A stretch of DNA of 64,000 nucleotides from Pseudomonas putida. GTDB lineage: Bacteria; Pseudomonadota; Gammaproteobacteria; Pseudomonadales; Pseudomonadaceae. Positions 43,429-53,325 of this stretch are shown one piece after another; position 1 is the stretch's first letter; the number at the start of each line of letters is the position of its first letter. Position numbers and translations under genes: made by a program. The stretch is taken from contig NZ_JAETZZ010000004.1 in the NCBI RefSeq assembly GCF_022627325.1, positions 310,001 to 374,000 on the forward strand. The letters run 5' to 3'. The notes beneath the pieces were generated by a model, which saw nothing but the letters and a program-made list of their open reading frames with translations, did not search any database and was not told the origin of the DNA.

Positions 43429-43797
43429 TCAACCCATGAGGTTGCCGCCGTGGAGACCTTCAGTGACCGAATGGACCTTCTCGACCTCAACCTGATAGGT
43501 GCCTACGCCTGGTTTCAGCATGTAGTTCGTGGTGTTGATGTACACCAGTTGCCCATCATTCTCGATGCGCGCTTCGATGGCATATTCGTGTTTCTGGTTG
43601 ATCTGGCTCCAGTCAAAGGGCAGCGGCAGGGTGATCGGAAAGCCGCTTCCCCAGCGCAGATCGAGTTCGGTAACAGGGGTGGACGGCGCATCTGCTCGCG
43701 AAACATCAGCCAAGCTCAATTTGACGAGGGCTGCTGCCGGCGGGGTGGTGGAGTCCGAGCAGGTGATTTCGACAGTCAACGATTTGATCTGAGGCAT
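43429..43797 (-). CDS. YbaY-domain protein without signal peptide
   Basis: A 122-aa protein with the same beta-sandwich as its neighbour: VEITCSDSTTPPAAALVKLSLADVS-type start, LPLPFDWSQINQKHEY, and ARIENDGQLVYINTTNY. There is no signal peptide or lipobox, so it is predicted cytoplasmic or exported by another route. The start at 43797 follows AAGGAC at 8-nt spacing. That ribosome-binding site is buried in a 15-bp stem (see 43805-43858). Confidence 0.85.
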   Translation of the reverse strand: MPQIKSLTVEITCSDSTTPPAAALVKLSLADVSRADAPSTPVTELDLRWGSGFPITLPLPFDWSQINQKHEYAIEARIENDGQLVYINTTNYMLKPGVGTYQVEVEKVHSVTEGLHGGNLMG

Positions 43798-43804
43798 ATT
43801 GATA

Positions 43805-43858
43805 GTCCTTGAAAGGGATGTGGGGTGCAGCGAATCGATGTTGATCCCTTTCAAGGAC
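43805..43858 (-). promoter_or_regulatory. RBS-overlapping stem-loop in the leader of the YbaY-domain gene
   Basis: GTCCTTGAAAGGGAT (43805-43819) and ATCCCTTTCAAGGAC (43844-43858) form a perfect 15-bp stem with a 24-nt loop. In the mRNA (minus strand) the 3' arm ends CTTTCAAGGAC, which contains the only Shine-Dalgarno sequence of the gene starting at 43797. The 5' arm begins 18 bp downstream of the plsB stop, so the structure could also terminate plsB transcripts. Confidence 0.6.
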
Positions 43859-43876
43859 CGGGCGCAGGCTGAAAAT

Positions 43877-46363
43877 CTACCCCTGCACGATGTCCACCGG
43901 CTCATCACGGTGCAGCGCCACCTGGCGGATCGACAGGCGCAGCTCGGCTGACAGCACGCGCTTGGCCACGCCCTCGGCCAGCTCTCCCAGCTTGTCGTGA
44001 TAGCCCAGTTTGCCATTGCCGTCCGGGCGCAACACGCCCTGCTCGACCAGGGTCTGGATGAAGTGGCGGAACAGGGTCTTGTCGAAGAACTCCGGGGCAT
44101 TGAGACCGTGCAGGATCGACAGGCGTTGAGCCATCATCACGCACAGGTCTTCGAGTTCTTCCGCGCTGAGGGTGTTCTGCCCACTGTTGAGCAGCAGCGA
44201 AGTGGCCATGTAGAAGCGTTGCAAGGTCTGGGTGATGGAGCGGGCCAGCAGGGTCAGCAGGACGAATTGGCGCGAACTCGGCGCAGGGCGAATGTAGCTG
44301 TCTTGCTCCTGGCGTAGCAGCCCCTGTTCGACCAACGCGGCCAGCCACTGGTCGATCACCTCGTCCAGTTGCTCGGGTGACCAGCGCAGGAACAGCTCGG
44401 CCTGCAGGTACGGATACAACGCGTGTACATACTGCCCGAGCAGGTCACGGTTCATCCGTGAGCTGCTGTGGAAGAAGCTTGCCAGTAACGCCGGCAAGGC
44501 AAAGATGTGCAGGACGTTGTTGCGGTAATAAGTCATCAGCACCGCATTGGCTTCATCCAGGTAGAGGATGCGGCCCAGGGCGTCTTTCTGCTCCGCCAGC
44601 AGGTTCATGCCCCTGACGTGCTCGATCAGCGCCTGGCCGTCACCCTCGGGCAGGGTGGTGTGCTGCGAATAGGGGACCTTGCGCAACAGGGCCAGGTACA
44701 GGTCCAGCACCCGGGTCAGGGCACTTTCGTCCAGTGCCAGGCGGCTGGTGGAGAGCAACGCCAGGGCCACCAGGTTGACCGGGTTGACCGCTGCAGCCTC
44801 GTTGAGGTGGCGGGCCACGGTTTCACCCAGGCGGGTGGTGGTCTCGTTCAGCCAGGCGGGACGGAACTGCGGGCCAAGTGCCTGCTCACGCCAGCCGGGT
44901 TGCTGTTGGTCGAGAAAGCCGGCCAGGCGAATGGGTTCGCCGAAGTTCACGTAGACCTGACCGAAACGCTGCTTCAGCGCGCCGATGACCTTGAAGATGT
45001 CGAAGATCGACTCCTTCTTCTTGCTGGCGCCACGCAGCTCACCCAGGTAGGTGCGGCCTTCCAGGACCCGTTCGTAGCCGATGTACACCGGCACGAAGAC
45101 GATCGGTGTGCGCGATGAGCGCAGGAAGCTGCGCAAGGTGATCGCCAGCATCCCCGTGCGTGGTTGCAGCATGCGCCCGGTGCGCGAGCGCCCGCCCTCG
45201 ACGAAGTACTCGACCGGGAACCCCTTGGTGAACAGGGTGTGCAGGTATTCGTTGAACACTGCGGTGTACAGCGGGTTGCCCTTGAAGGTGCGGCGCATGA
45301 AGAAGGCGCCGCCGCGGCGTAGCAAGCCGCCGATCACTGGCATGTTGAGGTTGATGCCGGCCGCGATGTGCGGTGGCGTCAGGCCGTTGCGAAACAGCAG
45401 GTACGACAGCAGCAGGTAGTCGATGTGGCTGCGATGGCAGGGTACATAGATGACTTCGTGGCCCGGTGCGATGCCCTGCACCTGCTCGATGTGGTTGACC
45501 TTGATACCGTCGTAGATCTTGTTCCAGAACCAGCTGAGCACCACTTCCAGAAAGCGGATCGCGGTGTAGGTGTAGTCCGAGGCGATCTCGTTGCCGTAGC
45601 GCAGGGCCTGTGCTTCAGCCTTGGCCAGGGGAATGTTTTCCCGTTGGGCTTGTTCGCTGATGGCCTGGCGTACCAGTGGCGCGTGGACCAGGCCTTTGAC
45701 CAGATTGCGCCGGTGCGAGATGTCCGGGCCGATCACCGCAGTCTTGAGGTTGCGAAAGTGCACGCGCATCAGGCGTTGGGCCATGCGCACGGTGCGTTCA
45801 TGGCCTTTGTTGTGCTGCACCAGCTCACGCACCTGGATAGGCGCCGAGAACTGCACGCGGGTCTTGCGCCCCAGTATCAGGATGGTCAGCAGCCGGCGCA
45901 GGCGCCCGGTTACCGCCCAACTGTCAGCGAAGAGCAATTTCCACGGGCTCGATTCGCTGGCAGGCGTCTGGCCCCAGAACACACTGACCGGGATGATCTG
46001 TGCGTCTTCTTCGGCATGCTGGCTGACTGCTGCAATCACCCGCTCAAGGGTGGGGGGCGCGCCGCGCTTGTCGTGGCGGCCGAGCCAGTCCGGGTCGGGC
46101 GTGAGGTAGAAGAACCCGGCCGGCTCGTGCAGCGTGCCCACCGCTACCGGCAGTACCGGGCGCGGCAGCCCCGCCTTGGTGCACTCATGGTCGAGTACGG
46201 CCAGGTCGGTGAGCGATGGCGAGGGCAGGGCATAGAACACCGGGCGGCTGCGGTCGAGCTGCAGGCTCATGGCGGACTGGTTGATGGTCTCGGAGCGCAC
46301 CCACAGGTACAACAGGCGACGCAGAGCGCCGAAGATCAGGCGGCGCAGGGGAGAACGGGTCAT
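43877..46363 (-). CDS. plsB: Glycerol-3-phosphate 1-O-acyltransferase
   Basis: An 828-aa inner-membrane-associated enzyme starting phospholipid synthesis by acylating glycerol-3-phosphate. The acyltransferase block is intact: HRSHIDYLL (H-x4-D), [20 protein letters not shown] and PVYIGYE. The length agrees with the E. coli-type PlsB. The ATG at 46363 begins [18 protein letters not shown]; the frame is open further upstream but non-conserved. It is divergent from the cold-shock gene. Confidence 0.97.
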   Translation of the reverse strand: MTRSPLRRLIFGALRRLLYLWVRSETINQSAMSLQLDRSRPVFYALPSPSLTDLAVLDHECTKAGLPRPVLPVAVGTLHEPAGFFYLTPDPDWLGRHDKRGAPPTLERVIAAVSQHAEEDAQIIPVSVFWGQTPASESSPWKLLFADSWAVTGRLRRLLTILILGRKTRVQFSAPIQVRELVQHNKGHERTVRMAQRLMRVHFRNLKTAVIGPDISHRRNLVKGLVHAPLVRQAISEQAQRENIPLAKAEAQALRYGNEIASDYTYTAIRFLEVVLSWFWNKIYDGIKVNHIEQVQGIAPGHEVIYVPCHRSHIDYLLLSYLLFRNGLTPPHIAAGINLNMPVIGGLLRRGGAFFMRRTFKGNPLYTAVFNEYLHTLFTKGFPVEYFVEGGRSRTGRMLQPRTGMLAITLRSFLRSSRTPIVFVPVYIGYERVLEGRTYLGELRGASKKKESIFDIFKVIGALKQRFGQVYVNFGEPIRLAGFLDQQQPGWREQALGPQFRPAWLNETTTRLGETVARHLNEAAAVNPVNLVALALLSTSRLALDESALTRVLDLYLALLRKVPYSQHTTLPEGDGQALIEHVRGMNLLAEQKDALGRILYLDEANAVLMTYYRNNVLHIFALPALLASFFHSSSRMNRDLLGQYVHALYPYLQAELFLRWSPEQLDEVIDQWLAALVEQGLLRQEQDSYIRPAPSSRQFVLLTLLARSITQTLQRFYMATSLLLNSGQNTLSAEELEDLCVMMAQRLSILHGLNAPEFFDKTLFRHFIQTLVEQGVLRPDGNGKLGYHDKLGELAEGVAKRVLSAELRLSIRQVALHRDEPVDIVQG

Positions 46364-46486
46364 GGGGTGTGTGCCCTGGGTGTGATGTTCAGTGAATGTG
46401 CAAACGGTTAGTCTGCCGTATCTGCGTAAGTTCAGCAAAATCCTGCAAAGGGCGCGGCGGTCATGAAAATTATTTGTTCTGTGGCA

Positions 46487-46492
46487 TATACT
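46487..46492 (+). promoter_or_regulatory. Candidate -10 element of the cold-shock gene
   Basis: TATACT lies about 100 nt before the start codon, leaving a long 5' leader as is usual for cold-shock genes. The -35 hexamer is not clear. Confidence 0.35.
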
Positions 46493-46594
46493 CGGCCTGC
46501 CACTTGCAGGATATTTCGGCAAGCGGCGTCGGCACGGGGAGGAAACCCTGTGTCTACAAGGCGATCTTCACAATAAAAATCCGGAGTAGTTCAG

Positions 46595-46804
46595 ATGTCG
46601 TCTCGTGAGACTGGGAATGTAAAGTGGTTCAACGATGCCAAGGGCTTTGGCTTCATTCAGCGCGAAGGTGGTGCGGATGTATTCGTCCATTATCGGGCGA
46701 TCCGCGGTGAGGGGCATCGTACCCTGGTCGAAGGGCAGCGGGTCGAGTACTCCTGCGTGCAGGGCCAGAAAGGCCTGCAAGCCGAGGACGTCGTAGGGCT
46801 CTGA
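46595..46804 (+). CDS. Cold-shock domain protein
   Basis: A 69-aa single CSD protein. RNP1 (KGFGFIQ) and RNP2 (VFVHY) are both present, giving single-stranded nucleic-acid binding. [17 protein letters not shown] is the typical start. It probably melts mRNA structure. Sequence resembles CspD/CapB-type more than CspA. An imperfect GGAG site precedes the ATG. Confidence 0.95.
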   Translation: MSSRETGNVKWFNDAKGFGFIQREGGADVFVHYRAIRGEGHRTLVEGQRVEYSCVQGQKGLQAEDVVGL

Positions 46805-46811
46805 GTCCTGC

Positions 46812-46870
46812 GCTTCGAGCCTCAAGCTTCAAGCTTCAAGCTGCAAGTTGACCGTGTAACTTGCAGCCTG
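46812..46870. repeat. Degenerate tandem CAAGCTTCAAGCTGCAAG repeat
   Basis: TCAAGCTTCAAGCTTCAAGCTGCAAG, with a diverged inverted part (ACTTGCAGCCTG), lies between convergent genes. The same unit recurs around 63008-63132, so this is a dispersed repeat of the genome. Confidence 0.6.
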
Positions 46871-46896
46871 ATGCGAACCCTTTTGTAGCGTGCTGC

Positions 46897-47274
46897 TCAC
46901 GAGGTACGCCAGGTGATCTCCTCTTCACCGTCGGCGCTGATGCGGATCCAGCGATCGGCATCTTCCTCGCCATCTTCCTCGACCCAGCCACCTGGCGCGC
47001 AGCGCACTTCCACGCCCAGTGCGGCGAATGCGGCGCGGGCGCAGGCGACGTCATCGTCCCATGGCGTCTGGTCGCTTTCCAGGTAAAGGCTGTTCCATTT
47101 CCCTACAGCCTTGGGTAACCAGGTGACCGGAATGTTACCGGCCTTGCATTTGAAGGTCTGGCCTTTCTGCTGCCATTCGCTGCAGGGGCCAATGGCTTCG
47201 CCGAGCCATTGGGCAATCTGCTTGTGGTCGACGTCAGCGTCCTTCAGGTAGATCTCGATATCAGGTTGGCGCAT
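46897..47274 (-). CDS. Conserved hypothetical protein
   Basis: A 125-aa soluble acidic protein beginning MRQPDIEIYLKDADVDHKQI, rich in Trp, with a conserved-looking GPCSEWQQKGQTFKCKAGN and an acidic C-terminal third (GWVEEDGEEDADRW). No domain was recognised. It starts 17 bp after the rlmA-like gene stop, suggesting it is the last gene of the dapE-rlmA transcript. Confidence 0.78.
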   Translation of the reverse strand: MRQPDIEIYLKDADVDHKQIAQWLGEAIGPCSEWQQKGQTFKCKAGNIPVTWLPKAVGKWNSLYLESDQTPWDDDVACARAAFAALGVEVRCAPGGWVEEDGEEDADRWIRISADGEEEITWRTS

Positions 47275-47291
47275 AAGGGCTCCAGGTGTGC

Positions 47292-48104
47292 TCAGTCTTG
47301 GCGCACGAAATAGTCATAACGCATCGAAACCGTGACGTCGAAGGGCTCGGGCTGGTCTATCACCCGCGCACGTTTCTCGGCACTGGCGCGCCAGCCGTGT
47401 GGGGTCATGGCCAGCAGGTCGGCACGGGCCTTGGGGGCCGCCAGGCTCAGCCGGAACTCAAGGGTTTCGCTGTGGGTATGGGCCATGCCCTGGGGGGCCA
47501 GGGCCAGGTGTTTGTCGTCGGCATAAGGGCGTACTTCATCGTAGAGCACTTCGCGCAATTCCATCAGGTGGCCGCTGGTCGGGCCCACCCGCATCAGGCC
47601 GCCACCCGGGCTCAGCAGGCGCTGGGCCTCGGCCCAGTCCAGCGGGCTGAACACGCTGGCGATGAACTGGCAACTGGCATCGGCCATGGGGACGCGGGCC
47701 ATGCTGGCGACCATCCAGGTGACCGAAGGGTCGCGGCGGCAGGCACGTTTGACGGCCTCCCGCGAGATGTCCAGGGCGTAGCCGCCAGCCTGTGGCAGAG
47801 CCTGGGCGAGTTGCGCGGTGTAATAGCCTTCGCCGCAGCCGATGTCCAGCCAGACGCCGGGCTGGCGCTCGGCGGCCAGTTCAGCCAGGCGACGGGCCAC
47901 GGGCGCGTAATGGCCAGCATCGAGGAAGTCCCGGCGCGCTTCGACCATGGCCTGATTGTCGCCAGGGTCACGGCTGTTCTTGTGCTGCACAGGCAGCAGG
48001 TTCAGGTAACCCTGGCGGGCACGGTCGAAGCGGTGGCCGGCCGGGCACACCACACCGTTGTCGAGCCGCGTCAGTGACGCCTGGCAAATAGGGCAGGCGA
48101 GCAT
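47292..48104 (-). CDS. rlmA: 23S rRNA guanine-N1 methyltransferase (RlmA type)
   Basis: A 270-aa SAM methyltransferase with an N-terminal zinc finger (CPIC...CPAGHRFD) and SAM motif WLDIGCGEGYYTAQLA. In gammaproteobacteria RlmA methylates G745 of 23S rRNA; whether this member has that exact site is inferred from family. Its ATG overlaps the dapE stop (48102-48106), indicating translational coupling. Confidence 0.9.
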   Translation of the reverse strand: MLACPICQASLTRLDNGVVCPAGHRFDRARQGYLNLLPVQHKNSRDPGDNQAMVEARRDFLDAGHYAPVARRLAELAAERQPGVWLDIGCGEGYYTAQLAQALPQAGGYALDISREAVKRACRRDPSVTWMVASMARVPMADASCQFIASVFSPLDWAEAQRLLSPGGGLMRVGPTSGHLMELREVLYDEVRPYADDKHLALAPQGMAHTHSETLEFRLSLAAPKARADLLAMTPHGWRASAEKRARVIDQPEPFDVTVSMRYDYFVRQD

Positions 48105-49255
48105 CAGGCGAGCAACCGCACCAGGGTCTGGTAGTAGATCTCGGTCAGCAGGTCGAGGTCGCTGGCCAGGATGCGTTCGTCGACCTGGTGGATGGTTGCA
48201 TTGACCGGGCCCAGTTCGACGACCTGGGTGCCCATGGTGGCGATGAACCGGCCATCGGACGTGCCCCCGCTGGTGGACGGCTGAGTATCACGGCCGGTGA
48301 CCCCCTTGATGCTGGCCGAAACGGCATCGAGCAGTTCACCGGGCTCGGTGAGGAATGGCAGGCCCGAAAGCGCCCAGTCGATCGACCAGTCCAGTTCATG
48401 CTTGTCGAGGATTGCCGAGACTCGCGCCTGCAGGCCTTCGACCGTCGACTCGGTGGAGAAGCGGAAATTGAACAGCGCGGTCAGATCACCCGGCACCACA
48501 TTGGTGGCGCCGGTACCGGAATTGAGGTTGGAGATCTGGAAACTGGTCGGTGGGAAGAACGCGTTGCCTTCATCCCAGTGTTCGGCGGCCAGCTCCGCCA
48601 GTGCTGGTGCGGCCAGGTGGATCGGGTTGCGTGCCAGGTGCGGGTAGGCCACATGGCCTTGTTTGCCGCGCACGGTCAGTTTGGCGCCAAGCGAGCCACG
48701 ACGGCCGTTCTTGACCACGTCACCGAGCAGGCTGGTGCTCGACGGCTCGCCGACGATGCACCAGTCCAGGCGCTCGTTGCGCGCGATCAGGCGCTCGACC
48801 ACAGCCTTGGTGCCATGGTGTGCCGGGCCCTCTTCATCGCTGGTGATCAGGAACGCGACCCTGCCGCGGTGGTTCGGGTAGTCCTGCACGAACCGCTCAC
48901 TGGCGACCACCATGGAGGCCAGGCTGCCCTTCATGTCGGCAGCGCCACGCCCGCAGAGCATGCCATCGGCATCGATCAGTGCCTCGAACGGCTCATGCTG
49001 CCACTGCTGTACCGGGCCGGTAGGGACCACATCGGTGTGGCCGGCGAAGCACAGCACCGGCCCGTCCTGGTGACCATGGGTGGCCCAGAAGTTGTCGACG
49101 TCTTCGATGCGCATCGGTTCGAGCTGGAAGCCCACGGCGCCCAAGCGGTTCATCATCTGCGCCTGGCAATCGGCGTCGACAGGGGTGACCGAGGGACGAC
49201 GGATCAGGTCGCAGGCCAGTTGGAGGGTGGGCGAGAGCTCGGCTGGGGCCGTCAT
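48104..49255 (-). CDS. dapE: Succinyl-diaminopimelate desuccinylase
   Basis: A 383-aa di-zinc M20-family hydrolase. It cleaves N-succinyl-LL-DAP in lysine/peptidoglycan precursor synthesis. Metal and catalytic residues are visible in [21 protein letters not shown] and [13 protein letters not shown]. dapC and dapD, which act earlier in the same branch, are also in this window. The gene is coupled to the rlmA-like gene. Confidence 0.97.
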   Translation of the reverse strand: MTAPAELSPTLQLACDLIRRPSVTPVDADCQAQMMNRLGAVGFQLEPMRIEDVDNFWATHGHQDGPVLCFAGHTDVVPTGPVQQWQHEPFEALIDADGMLCGRGAADMKGSLASMVVASERFVQDYPNHRGRVAFLITSDEEGPAHHGTKAVVERLIARNERLDWCIVGEPSSTSLLGDVVKNGRRGSLGAKLTVRGKQGHVAYPHLARNPIHLAAPALAELAAEHWDEGNAFFPPTSFQISNLNSGTGATNVVPGDLTALFNFRFSTESTVEGLQARVSAILDKHELDWSIDWALSGLPFLTEPGELLDAVSASIKGVTGRDTQPSTSGGTSDGRFIATMGTQVVELGPVNATIHQVDERILASDLDLLTEIYYQTLVRLLA

Positions 49256-49335
49256 GGGGAACTCCGGGGCAAGGCAAGGCGGAAAAACGAGGGGCGTTAT
49301 CTTATATCAAACAAGGTTTGTCGGCACGGTGCTTT

Positions 49336-49352
49336 GGGCCGCTGCGCGGCCC
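49336..49352 (-). terminator. Candidate terminator of ndvB
   Basis: GGGCCGC-TGC-GCGGCCC, a perfect 7-bp stem, lies just past the ndvB stop. The minus strand then reads AAAGC, not a T-tract, so support is modest. Confidence 0.4.
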
Positions 49353-49360
49353 CGCGATGC

Positions 49361-51952
49361 TCAAGCCTCTTGAGGCTCGGCCATTGTGTGCTCGGGCTTG
49401 GGCAGCGACGACAGCAGTGCCATTACCAGCGCCGCCAGGTAGGGCAGTGACTGCACCAGCAGCATCGCGACCCAGAAGCGCATGTCCGAGCTCGGCAACC
49501 CTTGCACCAGGTAGATCCCGGCTGCCGCTCCCCACAGCAGCAGCATGATGAACAGTTCTTCGCGCGCTTCGGAAATCGCGACCAGCAGCCCATGGCTGTC
49601 GGCATTCTTCGGCGTGCGGAAGAACGGCATGCTGCTGGTGAAGAACCCGTACAGCACCGCCTTGGCGATGGTGTGCGACAGTGCCAGCCCCGCCAGGGCC
49701 GCTGCGAATGCGTCCTTGAGGTTGACCCCGACCGCCCGGCGGTAAAGGAAGATGATTTTGGCGACCTTGAAGAAGAACAGCGCCAGTGGCGGGATGGCGA
49801 AGATCATCAGGGGGGGATCGACCCGGTGCGGCACGATGATCATCGCCGCCGACCAGAGCAGGGCACCGACCGTGAAGAAGATGTTCATGCCATCGGCGAC
49901 CCAGGGTAGCCAGCCGGCCAGGAAATGATAGCGCTGGCCACGGGTCAGCTCGCTGCCCTTGCCGCGCAGCAGGGCGGCGGCGTGGTGCTTGATGATCTGG
50001 ATGGCGCCATAGGCCCAGCGGAAACGCTGCTTCTTGAAGTCGATGAAGGTGTCGGGCATCAGGCCCTTGCCATAGCTGTTGTGGGCGTAGGCAGCCGACA
50101 GGCCTTTCTCGAACACCCGCAGGCCCAGTTCGGCGTCTTCGCAGATGCACCATTCGGCCCAGCCCAGTTCTTCCAGCACGGTGCGCCGGGTCATGGTCAT
50201 GGTGCCGTGCTGAATGATCGCGTCACGGTCGTTACGGGTGACCATGCCAATGTGGAAGAAGCCTTTGTACTCGCTGTAGCAAAGCTTCTTGAAAGCGCTC
50301 TCATGCTGGTCGCGGTAGTCCTGGGGCGACTGCACTACGGCGATCTTCGGGTCGGCGAAATGCGGCACCATGTGCTTGAGCCAGTTGCGGTCCACGCAGT
50401 AGTCCGAGTCGATCACTGCGATCACTTCGGCATCCTTGGCGGTGTGCGGCAGCAGGTAGTTCAGCGCACCGCCCTTGAACCCGGCCAACGGCGCGACGTG
50501 GAAGAACTTGAAGCGCTCGCCGAGCTTTTCGCAATGGGCCTTGAGCGGCTCCCAAACGGCTGGATCCTTGGTGTTGTTATCGATCACCAGCACTTCGTAG
50601 TCCGGGTAATCCAGGGCGGCCAGGGCGTCGAGCGTCTGTTTGACCATCTCGGGCGGTTCGTTGTAGCACGGTACATGCACCGAGACCTTGGGCCGGTAGG
50701 CGCTGTCGCCCTGCACCGGCAGAAACTCCCGGCGACGTTTGTGAATCCACACCGCCTCGGCCAACTCGTGCGCCTCGGTCAATAGCACGATGAACACGCC
50801 GAGCGCGCCCAGCGCCAGCAGCACGCCGACAGTCAGGCTGAACCAGGTGCTGTATTGCTGGCTGTAGTCGTAACCGATCCACACCAGCACTGACCCACAG
50901 AGGAAGGTGATGAAGGTGAGGAACGTTCGCCCGCGTTGGCGCAAGGCCGAGCCGTCGATCAGCAATATGGTCAGGGCGATCATCGCCAACACCACCGAGG
51001 CGACCGCCAGCGCACGCCATTGCGGTATCGCCACCACCGGCCCTTCAAAATTGAATTTTTGCTGGCGTTGGGCATTGAATACGCCCCAGTAGGCGCCCAC
51101 CGAGCCCTCGTCACTGGCTTTCCAGGGTTGGTCGTAGGCTTCGATGACGAAATAGTTGTAGCCGCGGCGGTTGAGGGTGTTGACCAGCGTGCGCAGGTAG
51201 ATGGCCTGGTCGGCCTGGGTAGCGTCGGCGCCGCCGCGCATGCGGCCGTTGCTCGGCCAGCCGACTTCCGAGAGCAGCAATGGCTTGCGCGGGAATTGTT
51301 GTTTCAGCTCACGGGCCCGATCCAGGACGAACTCCACGGAATCCTTCATGGGCACGAACTCCCAGTAGGGCAGGATGTGCGCGGCGATCAGGTCGACATG
51401 CTTGGCCAGTTCCGGGTGTTCCTTCCAGATGTGCCACTGTTCACTGGTGGTGACCGGCACCTTGACTGCGGCTCGCACCCGGTCGAGGTACTGGATCAAG
51501 GCTTCGGGCGTGACTTCTTCGCGAAACAGCGCTTCGTTGCCGACCACCACGCGAACCACACTGCGCGAGGTGTTGGCCAGTTCGATGGCGGTGGCGATCT
51601 CTCGCTCGTTGCGCTCCAGGTCCGGGCTGATCCAGATGCCCAGGGTGACGCGCAGCCCAAGCTCTTCAGCCAGGCGCGGGATATCGGCCTGGGTGCCTTC
51701 GACGGTATAGATACGGATGCTGTCGGTCAGCTTGCTCATCTGCTCCAGGTCTTGGCGCAGCTCGGCGTCGCTTGGGTATTGGCCTTTTTGCGGGCTTTCC
51801 CCCAGGCGAAATGGCGAGTACGAGAAACCTGATATCTGCTCAGGCCAGGCCGGCGCAGAAACCGGCCGATTGACCAGCGCCCAGAACCCGGTGAACAGTG
51901 CGGCGATGGCCAGGACAATCACCAGGTTCAAGCCGAATTTGCGAGATGACAT
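49361..51952 (-). CDS. ndvB: NdvB-type beta-glucan synthase (GH17-like + GT2)
   Basis: An 863-aa membrane protein. An N-terminal transmembrane helix is followed by a periplasmic GH17-like domain (about 40-310: ISGFSYSPFRLGE, VVGNEALFRE, LSEVGWPSNG). Then come transmembrane helices, a cytosolic GT2 domain (about 420-650: HVPCYNEPPEMV, VIDSDYCVD, CEDAELGLR, KQRFRWAYG) and further helices. It matches Pseudomonas NdvB, which makes cyclic beta-1,3-glucans linked to osmoadaptation and biofilm antibiotic tolerance. Divergent from tcdA. Confidence 0.93.
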   Translation of the reverse strand: MSSRKFGLNLVIVLAIAALFTGFWALVNRPVSAPAWPEQISGFSYSPFRLGESPQKGQYPSDAELRQDLEQMSKLTDSIRIYTVEGTQADIPRLAEELGLRVTLGIWISPDLERNEREIATAIELANTSRSVVRVVVGNEALFREEVTPEALIQYLDRVRAAVKVPVTTSEQWHIWKEHPELAKHVDLIAAHILPYWEFVPMKDSVEFVLDRARELKQQFPRKPLLLSEVGWPSNGRMRGGADATQADQAIYLRTLVNTLNRRGYNYFVIEAYDQPWKASDEGSVGAYWGVFNAQRQQKFNFEGPVVAIPQWRALAVASVVLAMIALTILLIDGSALRQRGRTFLTFITFLCGSVLVWIGYDYSQQYSTWFSLTVGVLLALGALGVFIVLLTEAHELAEAVWIHKRRREFLPVQGDSAYRPKVSVHVPCYNEPPEMVKQTLDALAALDYPDYEVLVIDNNTKDPAVWEPLKAHCEKLGERFKFFHVAPLAGFKGGALNYLLPHTAKDAEVIAVIDSDYCVDRNWLKHMVPHFADPKIAVVQSPQDYRDQHESAFKKLCYSEYKGFFHIGMVTRNDRDAIIQHGTMTMTRRTVLEELGWAEWCICEDAELGLRVFEKGLSAAYAHNSYGKGLMPDTFIDFKKQRFRWAYGAIQIIKHHAAALLRGKGSELTRGQRYHFLAGWLPWVADGMNIFFTVGALLWSAAMIIVPHRVDPPLMIFAIPPLALFFFKVAKIIFLYRRAVGVNLKDAFAAALAGLALSHTIAKAVLYGFFTSSMPFFRTPKNADSHGLLVAISEAREELFIMLLLWGAAAGIYLVQGLPSSDMRFWVAMLLVQSLPYLAALVMALLSSLPKPEHTMAEPQEA

Positions 51953-52040
51953 TGTCGTCCATATCTGTCGAGGTAGTAGGACATTAAAGCAGGATCAGTA
52001 GGTGTTTTCCTAACGATAGAGGTCATCGGCGCTGCTGGCC

Positions 52041-52046
52041 TATAAT
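52041..52046 (+). promoter_or_regulatory. -10 element of tcdA
   Basis: A perfect TATAAT 39 bp before the tcdA start, in the gap divergent from ndvB. No convincing -35 hexamer at 17-bp spacing. Confidence 0.4.
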
Positions 52047-52084
52047 GCGCGCCGTTTTGGCGGTATGAGCTTCGGGGTACGAAC

Positions 52085-52894
52085 ATGAGCACAGAAGATC
52101 CACGCTTTGCCGGCGTTGGCCGGCTGTACGGCGACGAAGGGCTGCAACGCCTGAACCAGGCCCACGTGGCGGTCGTCGGTATCGGCGGGGTGGGCTCCTG
52201 GGTGGCCGAGGCGCTGGCGCGCAGTGGCGTGGGTGAGATCACCTTGTTCGATCTGGATGATGTCTGTGTCAGCAACACCAACCGCCAGGCCCATGCCCTG
52301 GAAGGGCAGGTGGGGCGCCCCAAGGTCGAGGTGATGGCCGAGCGTCTGCGTGCGATCAACCCGGCCTGCACAGTGCATGCGGTGGCTGACTTCGTCACCC
52401 GCGACACCATGGCTGAGTACATCACCGAGCAGCTCGATTGCGTCGTCGACTGCATTGACAGCGTGATGGCCAAGGCGGCGCTCATTGCCTGGTGCCGGCG
52501 GCGCAAGATCGCGATCGTCACCACCGGTGGCGCAGGTGGGCAGATCGACCCCACACAGATTCAGATCGGCGACCTCAACAAGACCTTCAACGACCCGCTG
52601 GCATCGCGGGTACGTTCGACCCTGCGGCGTGACTACAACTTTTCGCGCAACGTCAGCCGCAATTACGGGGTGCCGTGTGTGTTCTCCAGCGAACAGCTGC
52701 GCTACCCCAAGGGCGATGGCAGCGTGTGCCTGCAGAAGAGTTTCGTGGGGGAGGGTGTGCGCCTTGACTGCGCCGGGGGCTTTGGCGCGGTGATGATGGT
52801 GACGGCGACCTTTGGCATGGTGGCGGCGAGCAAGGCCGTGGAAAAGCTGGTGGCTGGCGCCCGGCGCCCGTCAGAGCGGGTCAAGGCCGAGTGA
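52085..52894 (+). CDS. tcdA: tRNA cyclic t6A37 synthase TcdA
   Basis: A 269-aa E1/MoeB-ThiF-like enzyme that uses ATP to cyclise t6A37 to ct6A. The nucleotide motif GIGGVGSWVAEALARSG, FDLDDVCVSNTNRQ and CIDSV(M)AKAAL are visible. The C-terminal region contains the expected RVRSTLRRDYNFSRN-type sequence. It converges on csdE-csdA, whose sulfur-transfer products are its known genetic partners in E. coli (csdA-csdE-csdL). Confidence 0.95.
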   Translation: MSTEDPRFAGVGRLYGDEGLQRLNQAHVAVVGIGGVGSWVAEALARSGVGEITLFDLDDVCVSNTNRQAHALEGQVGRPKVEVMAERLRAINPACTVHAVADFVTRDTMAEYITEQLDCVVDCIDSVMAKAALIAWCRRRKIAIVTTGGAGGQIDPTQIQIGDLNKTFNDPLASRVRSTLRRDYNFSRNVSRNYGVPCVFSSEQLRYPKGDGSVCLQKSFVGEGVRLDCAGGFGAVMMVTATFGMVAASKAVEKLVAGARRPSERVKAE

Positions 52895-52914
52895 GGCGCA
52901 CGGCCGAGCTGGGT

Positions 52915-53325
52915 TCAGTGGTCTGAAACCAGCTCGGCCATGCGCAGCAACACTGCATGCAGGCCATTGCTGCGCGATGGCGACAACTGCCGCTCCAACC
53001 CCAATTGGGTAAACCATGCGCGCAGGTCAAGCGCTGCCAGTTCGCGGCTGTCCAGGCCTTGCACCCGCACCAGCAGCACTGCCAGCAGGCCACGCAACAG
53101 TCGCGCATCACTGCTCGCCTTGAACTGCCACTGGCCGTCGTGCTGTTCAGCTACCAGCCATACCAGGCTTTCACAGCCGTGCACGCGGTTGTCCTCGCCT
53201 TTTTGCGTATCGCTCAGCGGTTCCAGTTGCTCACCCATCTGCATCAGAAGCCGGGCACGCTGCTCCCAGCCGCGGGCCTGCTCGAAACGCTCCAATACTG
53301 CCTGGGCGCGTACTGGCAGGCTCAT
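52915..53325 (-). CDS. csdE: SufE-like sulfur acceptor CsdE
   Basis: A 136-aa SufE-fold protein. The acceptor Cys lies in VHGCESLVW. It takes persulfide sulfur from CsdA and stimulates it. Its start overlaps the csdA stop by 4 nt, showing translational coupling. Confidence 0.93.
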   Translation of the reverse strand: MSLPVRAQAVLERFEQARGWEQRARLLMQMGEQLEPLSDTQKGEDNRVHGCESLVWLVAEQHDGQWQFKASSDARLLRGLLAVLLVRVQGLDSRELAALDLRAWFTQLGLERQLSPSRSNGLHAVLLRMAELVSDH

